Shown one piece after another: positions 44,250 to 53,624 of a stretch of DNA of 64,000 nucleotides. The notes under the pieces are model-generated. The model searched no databases. It was given only the letters and a program-made list of their open reading frames with translations, and was not told the DNA's origin. The DNA is from JAEUOS01 sp031423955. GTDB taxonomy: Bacteria; Pseudomonadota; Gammaproteobacteria; Burkholderiales; JAEUOS01. The stretch's first letter is position 1. The number at the start of each line of letters is the position of its first letter. Made by a program: the position numbers and the translations under genes. The stretch is from assembly GCA_031423955.1 (NCBI GenBank), contig JANPGJ010000036.1, forward strand, positions 1 through 64,000, in the 5' to 3' direction.

Positions 44250-45787
44250 GGCGCCACCACCAATGTCTTGTCGTTGTAGCTGCGTGTCAGGGCGGTTGTC
44301 GGGGCATCAAAGCGGTTGTCGGTCGCAGTGTTGTTGGTGTTTTCGACGCTGTCCAGATAGTTGGCGAGAATGGCGAGGTTGGCCCCGGTGCGCGACTGCG
44401 CTGCGCCGCGCGAGGCGGCGAACGGCGCCGCGACGATCGGCGCGCCGGCACCAATCACGATAGCACGCGCGTCCGCCACCGCGCCGGCAGCCAGACGGAC
44501 CCCGGTGGCGCCGCCGCAGTTCGCGCTGCCGCTTGCGGCCGGTGTCGGTTGCGTGCAATCGGGCGCCACGTTGTAGATGAGGTAATCACCCCAGGAATTG
44601 GCATTGAACCATCCTTGTACGAGACTGGAAAACTCCGGATGCGTGCATGGATTGGGGTTCGGCGGCACCGATACCAGGGTAGTGGCCACGGTCGGTGCCA
44701 GGCCGATGGTGGTCCCGTTCTCGCATTGGCCGCGAAGTCTCGGTGTCAATGTTAATTGCGAAAGTGGTGCGGCAAAAGGGAAAAAGCGGTTGCTCGCATA
44801 ATAGGTGCGCAGCGCGTCGGCGATATGTTGGGTCGCGCGGCGCTCGGCGACCTCCATCAGTTCGTCGATGGTGACGTACACGATGCGATCATTGCACTGG
44901 TAAGGCTGCGTAAACGACGGATCGTTGGCACTGACCTGGGAGGGTGGAGCGCATTGAATGAAACTCAACCCGACATTGTTGGGCCAGTTGAAGCGCGCAT
45001 TGTCGTAGGTCCCGGGGACGCACGGTCGGGTGCAGGCCGCAGTGACTGTGACGGTATCAAGATAGGCGGCGGGGCCGGAAAGAGTGGTGCCTGGCCGCGC
45101 CTGGCCGCCCAGCGGCGGGCCGGGCAGCAAAAGCACGAATGCCGCGCGGTCGGTCAGCAGGTTGCCCTTGTAGTCGCGCACCGTCAGCCATGGAAACGGT
45201 TGCGTCACAGTGGCGCTGCCGCAAGTACCGGGCGCATAGGTGGTGTTGAGCAATCCCGGGTTCAGCGCCCTGACGCAGGTACTGGGGGCCAGATTCACCG
45301 ACATCGCATACCACGGCACGTTACCGGCCGGGTCGGATTGCGCGCTCGACCCGAACATTCCCAGGCCCAGGGTTGCCCACGGCAGGCGGCCGAAACAGCG
45401 GGTGCCGGCGTTTGGTGTGGCTCCCATCACCGGAAGCGCCGCTCCGGCAACCCAGGTCGACAAGGCGCAGGCGTTGAAGTTGCCGTCGTAGTTCGCGGGG
45501 GCCTCCGCGGGATCGAGAAAATCGGGTGTCGGCAATTGGCCGGGCCGGACCACATTGGCGACGGTCATCGCCATTGATGCACCGATAATCGCGTCGCGCG
45601 CCTCCTTGAGCGCCTGATCAGGCGCTCGAACGACGCTGATCGCCCTGGACGAGCCCAGCATGCGCAACCCAAGCCAGGAGCCGGTGATCACCAGCAGCAA
45701 TGCGAACAGCAACAGGATCGCGCCGCGCTGGCGATTCAGGCGCGCGGGCTCCCGCTTTCGGCCGGACGGTTTGATTGCCATTTGCAT
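44246..45787 (-). CDS. Large pilin-like protein with atypical (PilX-type) N-terminus
   Basis: 513 residues from ATG 45787; ATG 45781 is an equal alternative and 45820 a longer one. After a basic stretch, RQRGAILLLFALLLVI resembles the PilX-type minor-pilin start rather than GFTLxE, with no Glu5. Then ALKEARDAIIG, LPTPD (~85-89) and LPWATLG (~135-141) repeat the pattern of the neighbouring pilin-like protein, followed by ~350 further residues rich in Pro, Thr and Cys. Very large for a pilin; may be a tip or adhesin-like subunit. Fifth gene of the leftward block begun at 48804 or earlier. Confidence 0.75.
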   Translation of the reverse strand: MQMAIKPSGRKREPARLNRQRGAILLLFALLLVITGSWLGLRMLGSSRAISVVRAPDQALKEARDAIIGASMAMTVANVVRPGQLPTPDFLDPAEAPANYDGNFNACALSTWVAGAALPVMGATPNAGTRCFGRLPWATLGLGMFGSSAQSDPAGNVPWYAMSVNLAPSTCVRALNPGLLNTTYAPGTCGSATVTQPFPWLTVRDYKGNLLTDRAAFVLLLPGPPLGGQARPGTTLSGPAAYLDTVTVTAACTRPCVPGTYDNARFNWPNNVGLSFIQCAPPSQVSANDPSFTQPYQCNDRIVYVTIDELMEVAERRATQHIADALRTYYASNRFFPFAAPLSQLTLTPRLRGQCENGTTIGLAPTVATTLVSVPPNPNPCTHPEFSSLVQGWFNANSWGDYLIYNVAPDCTQPTPAASGSANCGGATGVRLAAGAVADARAIVIGAGAPIVAAPFAASRGAAQSRTGANLAILANYLDSVENTNNTATDNRFDAPTTALTRSYNDKTLVVAP

Positions 45788-45857
45788 GGAGCCGCAATTT
45801 TCGCGCCAATCGAATCGCATTTTCCGGGCCCGCGGTCAACTGCGGTGATCGCCGGCG

Positions 45858-46562
45858 CTAACGACGCGGGTCGGGTGCAGCCATTGGCGGTGGAAGTATC
45901 GGCCCGCCGGGTGCCGCCGGCTTGGCGACCGCGGGCTTTGCCGGCGTCGCAGGCTTCGGCCCGCTGCCCGCCTTGCCGCGGCCACCTGCGCGGCGCGGCC
46001 TTTTTGCCTTGATCGCCTTGACCTTCGCCTCCGCTGCGGCACGCTCTGCGAAACCGCTTCCAAACGTTACCGGCAAGCCCGCTTCGCGCGTCACGCTGCC
46101 GCGGCGACCTGGCAAATCGTAGATTTCGCCGACTTCACCTGTTGAAAGGTCGACAGTCTGTCCGGGCTTCGCCAGACTTGACTTGCCGTCGCTGCGGGTG
46201 ATGCGCACGCGACCGTCGGCCAGGCCGGTGATCTTCAGCCCCGAGAGGTCTTGGCCGGGTGCCAGTACACGGCCATTGATAACCGGAATCGGGGTGCCGC
46301 CTGGGCCCGAAATCAGGCCGCTCACGATGACCTTTTGTGGCCCCGCGATCTCGGCAGCAGCAGGCGGACGCTCGCGATTGCGTTCGCGTTCAAGTTGCTC
46401 ACGCTCCGGTGCCGAGAAAAACAGCTTCCCGAGTTCCGGTGCGGGTGCGGGAGCGGTTGCCGCTGCAACTGCGGCCGCCGCGCCGCCCTGGGCATTTGCA
46501 TTCGCCGCCCACAGGAGCAGCATCGCCGCGCAAGTAGCCACGGAACGTGCGTTGTTGCTCAT
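45858..46562 (-). CDS. MshK/PilP-like periplasmic pilus protein
   Basis: 234 residues. Signal peptide ending around ANAQ (~24), an Ala/Pro linker, FFSAPEREQLERERN (~47-61), then a small beta domain VIVSGLISGPGGTPIPVINGRVL (~77-99; written here as the region only) of the GspC/PilP HR type, and a long basic Pro/Ala-rich tail. By position between the PilO-like and pilin genes it fits MshK, a short partner of the secretin; sequence support alone is weak. Overlaps the PilO-like gene by 4 bases. Confidence 0.6.
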   Translation of the reverse strand: MSNNARSVATCAAMLLLWAANANAQGGAAAAVAAATAPAPAPELGKLFFSAPEREQLERERNRERPPAAAEIAGPQKVIVSGLISGPGGTPIPVINGRVLAPGQDLSGLKITGLADGRVRITRSDGKSSLAKPGQTVDLSTGEVGEIYDLPGRRGSVTREAGLPVTFGSGFAERAAAEAKVKAIKAKRPRRAGGRGKAGSGPKPATPAKPAVAKPAAPGGPILPPPMAAPDPRR

Positions 46563-47206
46563 GATGGCTTGGCCGCTGCGGCTGGCAGAGTAGATTCGAC
46601 CGGCACCCGCACGCCGGTCAAGGTGGTCCAGTCAAGCTGGCACTCGCCCCTCAGGTTGGCGGTGGCTGCAAGAGTGTCAGCCGGATCAGCCGGTCTGGCG
46701 GCGGCACGCTGCAAGGTGCAGGTGCGTACTTCGAAAACACCGATTGGCGGGGTGCGCAGGCGCGCAAGAATTTGCAGCAGGTCGCCTTCGTGCACCAGGC
46801 CGAACTCGAGCTTCATGCTGCTCGATTCGAAGCGCAGACCGGGCGCCGGTTCCGGCAGCGCCGGATTCGGCAGCCGGGCAGCGACGCTGTAGACCAGCCG
46901 CGGCAGGCGCAGGTCGTCGCGAATCGCCGCGAGTCGTTCGATCCAGGCGAGCCGGTTCTCGTTGCCGAGCGCGCCAATTGATTGCAGCGTGTTGTAGCGC
47001 GTCAGATAGGCATCGATCTCAAGCCGTTCGCCGTAAACGCTGCCGAGTCGCTGGCGGGTGTCGAGCGCCTGTGCCTTGACTTGCGCCACCCCAATCTCGA
47101 CGGTGCGGTGGCGGTCGATGCCGTAGAGCGCGGCCGCCACGCCGGCGCCGGCTAGCAGCAGTGCGCCCAGAACGGCCCAACGAACCTGGGCGAACGCGGT
47201 TTTCAC
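46559..47206 (-). CDS. MshJ/PilO-like pilus assembly protein
   Basis: 215 residues from GTG 47206, overlapping the stop of the PilM-PilN-like gene (GTGA). One membrane helix (~9-29) is followed by a coiled-coil of ~40 residues and a ferredoxin-like periplasmic domain (SMKLEFGLVHEGDLLQILARL), the layout of PilO/GspM. Position after an MshI-like gene supports MshJ. Function: inner-membrane platform with PilN-type partner. Confidence 0.72.
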   Translation of the reverse strand: MKTAFAQVRWAVLGALLLAGAGVAAALYGIDRHRTVEIGVAQVKAQALDTRQRLGSVYGERLEIDAYLTRYNTLQSIGALGNENRLAWIERLAAIRDDLRLPRLVYSVAARLPNPALPEPAPGLRFESSSMKLEFGLVHEGDLLQILARLRTPPIGVFEVRTCTLQRAAARPADPADTLAATANLRGECQLDWTTLTGVRVPVESTLPAAAAKPS

Positions 47207-48804
47207 GGGCCCGCCTTGCGTGTGATGCGGATCGATACCAGCGCGATCCGCTGTGCGGCCCGCACCACCTCGCGGTCACCGCCGGCGAGCGCACTTGCCG
47301 AACTGACATCAACCGGCTGCTTGTCGATACTGACGCTGGCGCCACGGATCGCGCGAAGCGTGATTGCGATCCGTTCGGCGCGTTCGAGATCGCGGCGCGG
47401 ATCGGCGGCCTCACCGGGCGGCCCGATGCTGCCATGCAGGATCGCGATTTCCATCCCTTCAGGTTTCACCTCGGCTGCACCGCCGCTATTTGCGGCTACG
47501 ATTCCGCCAGCGGTCAAGTCGGCGCTACTGCCTTGCTGCCATTCAAGTCTGTCGAGGCGGAAATCCGCCACCTGCGCGAGTACCTGGCCGATTTCCGCCA
47601 GCAGTGGTGTCGGTGAAACCGCACGCGCCGCCATTTTCTCGAATGCGGTGACGCTTGCCTTGAGCTGGTCGGGGGTTGCGGGCAGCGGCGGGAAGGATCG
47701 CTTGATGCGCTCGTAGTTCAGCTGATCCATGCGTGCCTGTGTCGCCAGCAGATCGCCTTCGCGGCGCAGGTTGTCGGCGTCAGCCCATCGTTCGGCGCCA
47801 AACGCACATCCTGCCAGCAGGATGGCCGCGCCACCTGCCCACACCGCATTGCGCACCTGCCACATGCGATAGGCCTCGCGCAACCAGCCGGGCGCGAAGT
47901 CCAGTGATGGTCGATGTTGCGCCAGAGCATGGATCCAAAGGGCATCGGCATATGCGTCCAGAGGGCGCAAGTCACCCGCGGCCTGGACTGCGTTGAGACC
48001 GGCGGCCTTGCGCGCGTCATGCAGATCGATCAGCAGAGGTTCGATCGAGTCGGAGAACAGGCCGGAGCGGTCCCACGCCGGCGTCTGGCCCGGCGGTACC
48101 AGGATCAGGGTCGGCAATTTGAAATCACGCTGCAGCAGGCGCAGGCCGACCAGGTACTGCTGGGTCTTGTTGATCTCGGCGATACAATTGGCGGCGAACT
48201 CGGGGGTGTCGATGGCGTCGTCGCCGGCGACCGCGGCCAGGCGGGAGAAGCGCGCCACTTTGCCATCGACCAAGGTCTGGCGCAGGCCGGCGCGATTGAT
48301 CGTCACCAGCAGCAGGCGTGGTGGCGGGACGCCGGTGCGGCGGGCGATCGACCGCAGCAGGACCGATGCGCCCAGCGGCGGCGAGTACAGTCCGGCGAGC
48401 CGGATCCCGGCGGTGGAAAGCGGTGTCAGCCACTGGTTGAGTACCGGTGCGTTGGTCAACGCCATCAGCAGCACACGCTCGTCGCGCCGGCCGCCGGTTT
48501 CCCGGCCCAGCGAGACGCTGGTGTGGAATGGCGTGTCGCGATAGGTCTGGCTGGATTTGCGCGCCAGCAATTGTCCGCGCGCCGGGCCGCGCAGCGTGGG
48601 AATCGTGTCCTGGCGAAAGTCTTCCTCGATCTGGTCGGCCACGGCGACGAACACCGAGCGTCGGCGCGACACGATAAAGGCGCTGAAGTCGGCGACCTGA
48701 TCTGGATGGAAGCTCGCCTCCAGCACCAGGCGATGGCCAGCGCTTAGATAACAGTCGCAACCGGCATTGCTGATGGCGAGGATGCGTTTGGGCGGGAACA
48801 ACAT
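47203..48804 (-). CDS. MshI-like pilus protein, PilM-like domain fused to PilN-like domain
   Basis: 533 residues from ATG 48804 (MLFPPKRILAISNAG), with AGGGGG upstream. Residues ~1-290 form an actin-like PilM/GspL cytoplasmic region (LALTNAPVLNQWLTPLSTAG-like helix, LRQTLVDGKVARFSRL). A membrane helix at ~322-340 (NAVWAGGAAILLAGCAFG) is followed by a coiled coil and a PilN/GspL-C-like periplasmic domain ending RIALVSIRITRK. Thus the cytoplasmic and periplasmic roles of PilM and PilN lie in one chain, as in GspL. In MSHA loci the MshI position is here. Confidence 0.72.
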   Translation of the reverse strand: MLFPPKRILAISNAGCDCYLSAGHRLVLEASFHPDQVADFSAFIVSRRRSVFVAVADQIEEDFRQDTIPTLRGPARGQLLARKSSQTYRDTPFHTSVSLGRETGGRRDERVLLMALTNAPVLNQWLTPLSTAGIRLAGLYSPPLGASVLLRSIARRTGVPPPRLLLVTINRAGLRQTLVDGKVARFSRLAAVAGDDAIDTPEFAANCIAEINKTQQYLVGLRLLQRDFKLPTLILVPPGQTPAWDRSGLFSDSIEPLLIDLHDARKAAGLNAVQAAGDLRPLDAYADALWIHALAQHRPSLDFAPGWLREAYRMWQVRNAVWAGGAAILLAGCAFGAERWADADNLRREGDLLATQARMDQLNYERIKRSFPPLPATPDQLKASVTAFEKMAARAVSPTPLLAEIGQVLAQVADFRLDRLEWQQGSSADLTAGGIVAANSGGAAEVKPEGMEIAILHGSIGPPGEAADPRRDLERAERIAITLRAIRGASVSIDKQPVDVSSASALAGGDREVVRAAQRIALVSIRITRKAGP

Positions 48805-48920
48805 TGCTTCAATGCCCCCTTGAGCGGCTGCCAAGCAGGTGCGGAGCTGCGCTTGACACTCGACCTGTCGCACACGGTTGTGGCGGGATTACCTGCGAGG
48901 CACGCATCATCGCCAGACCC

Positions 48921-50129
48921 TCAGATCTTCAGCTTGCCGATGGCATCGTAGATCGGCCCGAGCACCGCCAGCAACACCCAGCCGATGATCAGCCCTAGGA
49001 TCACCGTCAGGGCCGGCTCGATCAGCGCCTGGACCCGCTCGATCGATTCGCGTACCTCGCGATTGTAAAAATAGCTCACGTTCAGCAGCGAGGTATCCAG
49101 CCCACCGGTCGATTCACCTACCTTGAGCATGCGCAGCACCAGTGGCGGAAACAGGCCCACTGACTGGAACGACAGGGTGATGTTCTGCCCCTCGCTGATC
49201 AAGCCACCGGCGCGCGCGAGCGCGTCGGACACGGCAAGGTTCCCGGCCACGTCTTCGGAGATCTTCATCGCATCGAGTACCGTGATGCCGGCCGCGTACA
49301 TCATCGCGAAAGTGCTCGAGAAGCGCGACAGGATGATCTTGTGCAGGATCGGACCGATGTAGGGGATACCCAGTTTGTAACGATCGACAGCGTACGCGAA
49401 GTCCGATGAGTAGCGCACGCCCAGAATCAACACGCCGACAAGTAGCGGCGGAATCGCCAGAATCAGGTACCAGTATTCGCGCATGAAATTCGACACTGCA
49501 ACCAGTGCCCGGGTCTGCACCGGCAGGTCCTGACCAAGATTTTTCAGGAAGCCGGCCAACTGCGGCACCAGGTAGATCATCAGGAACCCGACTGCGGCAA
49601 AGACCACCACGCCTACAAAGGTGGGATAGAGAACGATTTTCTTCGTATGGGCGGCCAGTTCATCCTGCCACTTGAGCATGTCGGCGATGCGCCGCAGAAC
49701 CTCCGGCAACTGACCGGTGCGCTCACCGGCGCGGGTCAGGCTGATGAAGACGTCGCTGAACACCGCCGGATGATCGGCCAATGCTTCCGACATCGTCTTG
49801 CCGCCCTCGATGGATTCGATCATTGACCCGATGACCTCGCGAAACCTTTGCGATTCCACGCTGTCGCGCAATTCGGTCAAGCCTTCGAGCAACGGCAATC
49901 CGCTGCCGGTCATTTGCTCGAGATGAAAGCAGAAGGTAATCAGGTCGCGGCGGGTGACCCGGCCTGCCCCGAACAATGCGCGGCGCGCATCATTGGCGAG
50001 TTCGGCGTTGATCAGATCGAGGCCGATGCGCTTCAAGCGCATTTCGAGGTCGATCAGATTGACCGCTTCAAGACGGCCGTTCACCCGCTTGCCGCCGGCA
50101 TCGACTGAACGGTAGGCGAACACGGACAT
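48921..50129 (-). CDS. mshG: MshG, type IV pilus/T2SS inner-membrane platform protein (GspF/PilC family)
   Basis: 402 residues with two GspF domains. SVFAYRSVDAGGKRVNGRLEA opens in the family style; first domain FCFHLEQMTGSGLPLLEGL (~67-85) and second ILSRFSSTFAMMYAAGITVL (~270-289) each precede a membrane helix; the last helix is LTVILGLIIGWVLLAVLGPIYD. It is the polytopic platform on which the ATPase MshE acts. 94 bases after mshE. Confidence 0.9.
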   Translation of the reverse strand: MSVFAYRSVDAGGKRVNGRLEAVNLIDLEMRLKRIGLDLINAELANDARRALFGAGRVTRRDLITFCFHLEQMTGSGLPLLEGLTELRDSVESQRFREVIGSMIESIEGGKTMSEALADHPAVFSDVFISLTRAGERTGQLPEVLRRIADMLKWQDELAAHTKKIVLYPTFVGVVVFAAVGFLMIYLVPQLAGFLKNLGQDLPVQTRALVAVSNFMREYWYLILAIPPLLVGVLILGVRYSSDFAYAVDRYKLGIPYIGPILHKIILSRFSSTFAMMYAAGITVLDAMKISEDVAGNLAVSDALARAGGLISEGQNITLSFQSVGLFPPLVLRMLKVGESTGGLDTSLLNVSYFYNREVRESIERVQALIEPALTVILGLIIGWVLLAVLGPIYDAIGKLKI

Positions 50130-50223
50130 TGCGCTTACCCGACGTGAACGGCAGCGGGTGGCGGCTGCAGTCCCGGTCGCGGGCCGCTCGATGTGGTGCC
50201 GGGAGGTTGCCGTCGATCCAGGG

Positions 50224-51978
50224 TCATTGGCCCATCACCCTGCTGGTGAAGTCGATCACGCGTGCGACCTCCTCGATGGTGGTCGAGCCGTCGAGCACCC
50301 GGCGCACCGCGTCTTCGGCAAGCGGGATGAAGCCCTTGGCCAGCGCCAGCTGCAGCAACTCGCGGGTGGTCGCACGGCGCGCCACCAGTTCGTCGAGATC
50401 GAAGTCGAGCTTGAGCACTTCCATTATCGCCAGACGGCCGCGGTAACCGCGATCCTCGCAGTGCTCGCAGCCGACCGCGCTGTAGATCGTCGGCGCTGCG
50501 CTGGCGTCGATGCCCATCACCTGGCATTCCACCGGCTCGGCTGCGTGCGACTCTTTGCAATGCGGGCACAGGCGCCGCACCAGGCGCTGCGCGATCACGC
50601 CGACGATATTGCCGGCCATGATGTCGGGCAGGATGCCGATATCGAGCAGGCGCGGGATCGCGCCGATGGCGGAATTGGTATGCAGGGTCGAATAGACCTG
50701 GTGCCCGGTCATGGCGGCGCGAAACGCCATTTCGGCGGTATCGGTGTCGCGAATCTCGCCGACCAGGATGACGTCCGGGTCCTGGCGCATCAGTGAACGG
50801 ATGCCGGTGGCGAAATCGAGTTTCGCGGCTTCGTTGACGCTGGTCTGGCGCACCATGTTCATCGGGTATTCGACCGGATCCTCGAGGGTCATGATGTTGA
50901 TGCCCTCGGAATTGATGTGGTTGAGAATCGAATACAGGGTGGTGGTCTTGCCCGAGCCGGTCGGGCCGGTCACCAGGATGATCCCCTCGGGCCGCGCGAT
51001 CATCAGCTTCATCAGGCCGAGCTGGGCTTCCTGCAGGCCCAGTTTGTCCAGCGGCACCAGACCGCGCTGGCGGTCGAGAATCCGCAGCACGATGTTTTCG
51101 CCGTGGGTGGTCGGTTGCGCGGCGACCCGGAAATCGACGACACGGCCGGTCAAGGAGAGCGAGATGCGGCCATCCTGCGGGGCGCGGGTCTCGGCGATGT
51201 TCATCTGGCTGATCACCTTGATGCGCACCACCATTGCCGGCCAGTATTGCTTGTGCAGGGCGCGGATCTGGCGCAGCACGCCGTCGATACGGTAGCGGAT
51301 GCGAAGGAAATTCTGCTCCGGCTCGAAGTGAATGTCGGAGGCATTGCGCTGCACCGCGTCGGCCAGCAATGCGTCGACCAGCCGCACCATCGGCTGGCTG
51401 TATTCGTTGGTGGTCGTCGACAGGCTCTGATAATCGATTTCGCCGGTTTCGATTTCGTTCAGGATGCCGTCGATCGACAGCTCGTAGCCGAAATACTGGT
51501 CGATCGCCCGCGCGATTTCCGATTCGCCCGCCAACAGCGACACCACCTCGAAGGGCTCGTGGGTGGTGGCCAGCAGGTGGGCGCGCAACTGGTCGAGTGC
51601 GACCACATTGTTGGGGTCGGACATGGCGACGGAAAACCGCCGTCCGGGGCGATCAAGCTCAAGCGGAAACAGCATGTGGCGCTTGGCGAATTCCGGCGGC
51701 AGCGCCTTGATGGCAGCCGGGTCGATGATGATGTGCGCCAGGTCGACGCCGGTGGCTCCGAGGTTTTCCGACAGAGCATCGCGCAGCGTCGCCTCGGTGA
51801 CGAAGCCGAGGTTCTTGAGGGCCTTGCCGAGCGGTTGATTGGTGCGCTGCTGCTCCTTGAGTGCGATCCGCAACTGGTCTTCGGAAAGGATGCCGCGCTC
51901 GACCAGAATCCGGCCCAGCGGCCTCGGTTGCGCCGTGGCGGCACCGGAGATCGCTGCTTTGCCTGCCGGGGCGTTCAT
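50224..51978 (-). CDS. mshE: MshE, type IV pilus extension ATPase (GspE/PilB family)
   Basis: 584 residues. N-terminal MshEN/GspE-N domain (~20-165) with LGRILVERGILSEDQLRIAL, the fold that binds cyclic-di-GMP in MshE proteins. Then SDIHFEPEQNFLRIRYRIDG (~214-233), Walker A GPTGSGKTTT (338-347), Asp box and Walker B VILVGEIRDTDTAEMA (~403-418), and a zinc-binding cysteine set in LCPHC and CEHCEDRGYRGRL. Drives pilus assembly; c-di-GMP control is known for the family, inferred here. Overlaps mshN-like gene by 4 bases. Confidence 0.93.
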   Translation of the reverse strand: MNAPAGKAAISGAATAQPRPLGRILVERGILSEDQLRIALKEQQRTNQPLGKALKNLGFVTEATLRDALSENLGATGVDLAHIIIDPAAIKALPPEFAKRHMLFPLELDRPGRRFSVAMSDPNNVVALDQLRAHLLATTHEPFEVVSLLAGESEIARAIDQYFGYELSIDGILNEIETGEIDYQSLSTTTNEYSQPMVRLVDALLADAVQRNASDIHFEPEQNFLRIRYRIDGVLRQIRALHKQYWPAMVVRIKVISQMNIAETRAPQDGRISLSLTGRVVDFRVAAQPTTHGENIVLRILDRQRGLVPLDKLGLQEAQLGLMKLMIARPEGIILVTGPTGSGKTTTLYSILNHINSEGINIMTLEDPVEYPMNMVRQTSVNEAAKLDFATGIRSLMRQDPDVILVGEIRDTDTAEMAFRAAMTGHQVYSTLHTNSAIGAIPRLLDIGILPDIMAGNIVGVIAQRLVRRLCPHCKESHAAEPVECQVMGIDASAAPTIYSAVGCEHCEDRGYRGRLAIMEVLKLDFDLDELVARRATTRELLQLALAKGFIPLAEDAVRRVLDGSTTIEEVARVIDFTSRVMGQ

Positions 51979-53609
51979 TTCGCGCTGATCGCGAGTTGGT
52001 CCATGCGTGCCTTGGCGCGCGCCGGATCAAAACCCGCGCGCCACTTCTGCGCCAGATCGAGCGCGCGCGCGTAATGTTCGTGGGCCAGTTTCGGTTGCCG
52101 GATCTGATCCAGGCTCACCGCAAGGTTGAAGCAATAGTCGGGATTCTCGGGTTCGGCGGCGAAAGCGTTGAAGTAGGCTTGCTGGGCTTCGGCCCAGCGG
52201 CTTTGTGCCGCCAACTGGTTGCCCAGCGCGAAGTGCAACGGGGCGGCGCCGGCCTTGTCGCTTTCGTTGGCCAGCAAATTCCTGACACGGCTTTCCGCTC
52301 CTGGCGCGTCGTTGCCGCTGCGCAACGCCGAGAGTTGCGCGGTCGCATAGGGATCGCGCGGATGGATTTCCAGTACCCGTTGATAAAGACTTTCAGCTGC
52401 ACCGGTGCGGCCGCTGCGCGTTGCGACAGTGGCCAGGCCAAGCAGTGCATCGCGATTGGTCGCATCGGTTGCGAGTGCCCGTGAATAGTGTTCGCGCGCT
52501 GCGTCGAGATTGCCATCGGCCAGCGCGGCATAGCCGGCTGCGACAGCGGGGTCGATACCTGCAGGCGCCGGGTCTCGACTGACGCGTAGATTCGACGGTG
52601 AGCCGACCTGGTTGCCGCTGCGCGCGCCGGCGCCGGCGGCTGGGCGCGGGCCGGGGGCCGGCGTGCCGGGCCGGACTGCGGATTCCGCCGGCGCAGATTC
52701 GGAGGTGGCCGCAGGCGGGCGCGTTGCCGCCACGGCATTGGCGGGAGAAGTTGGCGCGCGCGGTGTCGTGCCCGGCGTATTGGTGGGGCCGGTGTCAACC
52801 GCATTCGCAGTGGCCGGAAGCGCAACTGTTGCAGGTGGCTTAGAGGGTGCGGCAACACCTGCTGGCGTCACACCGACCTTCTGCGTCGCAGCATCGATTG
52901 CCGGTGTCGGAGCCGACGGCGATACCGCTACTGGTGTCGGACCGATCGCCGGCGCCACCGTGCCCGCGGGCGACACGGGTGGTGCAGTGTTTGCGGAGGG
53001 AGCAGGTGCCGGGCCGTTGATCACGCCCGATGCGGCGCCGCTTGGCGGAGCGAAGGCGGGTGTGGCGGGAACCTGTAGTTGTGTCCAGAAATAATATGCG
53101 CCGCCGGCACCTGCCAGGACAAGCAGGCCGATGATGGTGAAAAATGGTCGCCTCGAAGACTCGCCTGCGGTTGCCGGGCGCTTGGCCGAAAAGACCCCTT
53201 TTGCTGCCTGCCGCTCGGCTGCTTGAGTGCCTGCCATTGACGCACGATCGCCGCTTCCAGGCGATATGACGGCGGCCGGTGGCGGGATAGCCGGCGGCGG
53301 CGGCGCGATGATGCCAGGCGGCGCCTCGATTGGCGCGCGATTCCGGCTCAACGGTTCGAGGCTGATCGCCGACCCTGCCTTATGCTCCGCCGGTGGCGCG
53401 GGCGCAACGGCACTCTTGGTCCTGGCGGGGTCGAAACCAAGTTCGGATTCAATCTCAGCCGGACTCATTTCAATGGTCAGGACCGGCCAATCGGTAGCCG
53501 GGCCACTGCCCACGGCAGAGGGCGTGCCCGAAGCCGATTGCGGCGCCACGACAGGCGTGCCTTGCTTCGCTTTTTCCGCCTTCTTGAGGGCGTCCATCAG
53601 GAGACTCAT
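51975..53609 (-). CDS. MshN-like TPR protein
   Basis: 544 residues from ATG 53609 (MSLLMDALKKAEKAK) with AGGAGG upstream. The start is the typical N-terminus of this pilus-locus family, followed by a Pro/Ala-rich linker, a membrane helix at ~156-176 (FFTIIGLLVLAGAGGAYYFW), another ~190-residue Ala/Pro/Thr linker, then about four TPRs (GYAALADGNLDAAREHYSRA, GRTGAAESLYQRVLEIHPRD, WAEAQQAYFNAFAAEPENPD). Fits MshN, an inner-membrane TPR component of unknown detailed role. Confidence 0.8.
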   Translation of the reverse strand: MSLLMDALKKAEKAKQGTPVVAPQSASGTPSAVGSGPATDWPVLTIEMSPAEIESELGFDPARTKSAVAPAPPAEHKAGSAISLEPLSRNRAPIEAPPGIIAPPPPAIPPPAAVISPGSGDRASMAGTQAAERQAAKGVFSAKRPATAGESSRRPFFTIIGLLVLAGAGGAYYFWTQLQVPATPAFAPPSGAASGVINGPAPAPSANTAPPVSPAGTVAPAIGPTPVAVSPSAPTPAIDAATQKVGVTPAGVAAPSKPPATVALPATANAVDTGPTNTPGTTPRAPTSPANAVAATRPPAATSESAPAESAVRPGTPAPGPRPAAGAGARSGNQVGSPSNLRVSRDPAPAGIDPAVAAGYAALADGNLDAAREHYSRALATDATNRDALLGLATVATRSGRTGAAESLYQRVLEIHPRDPYATAQLSALRSGNDAPGAESRVRNLLANESDKAGAAPLHFALGNQLAAQSRWAEAQQAYFNAFAAEPENPDYCFNLAVSLDQIRQPKLAHEHYARALDLAQKWRAGFDPARAKARMDQLAISAK

Positions 53610-53624
53610 CAATGCCTCCTGCAG

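Noticed and set aside
52600..53200. Ala/Pro/Thr-rich rightward frames over the MshN-like gene
   Set aside because: Mirror frames of a high-GC linker region; the leftward frame alone has a start signal, membrane helix and TPRs.
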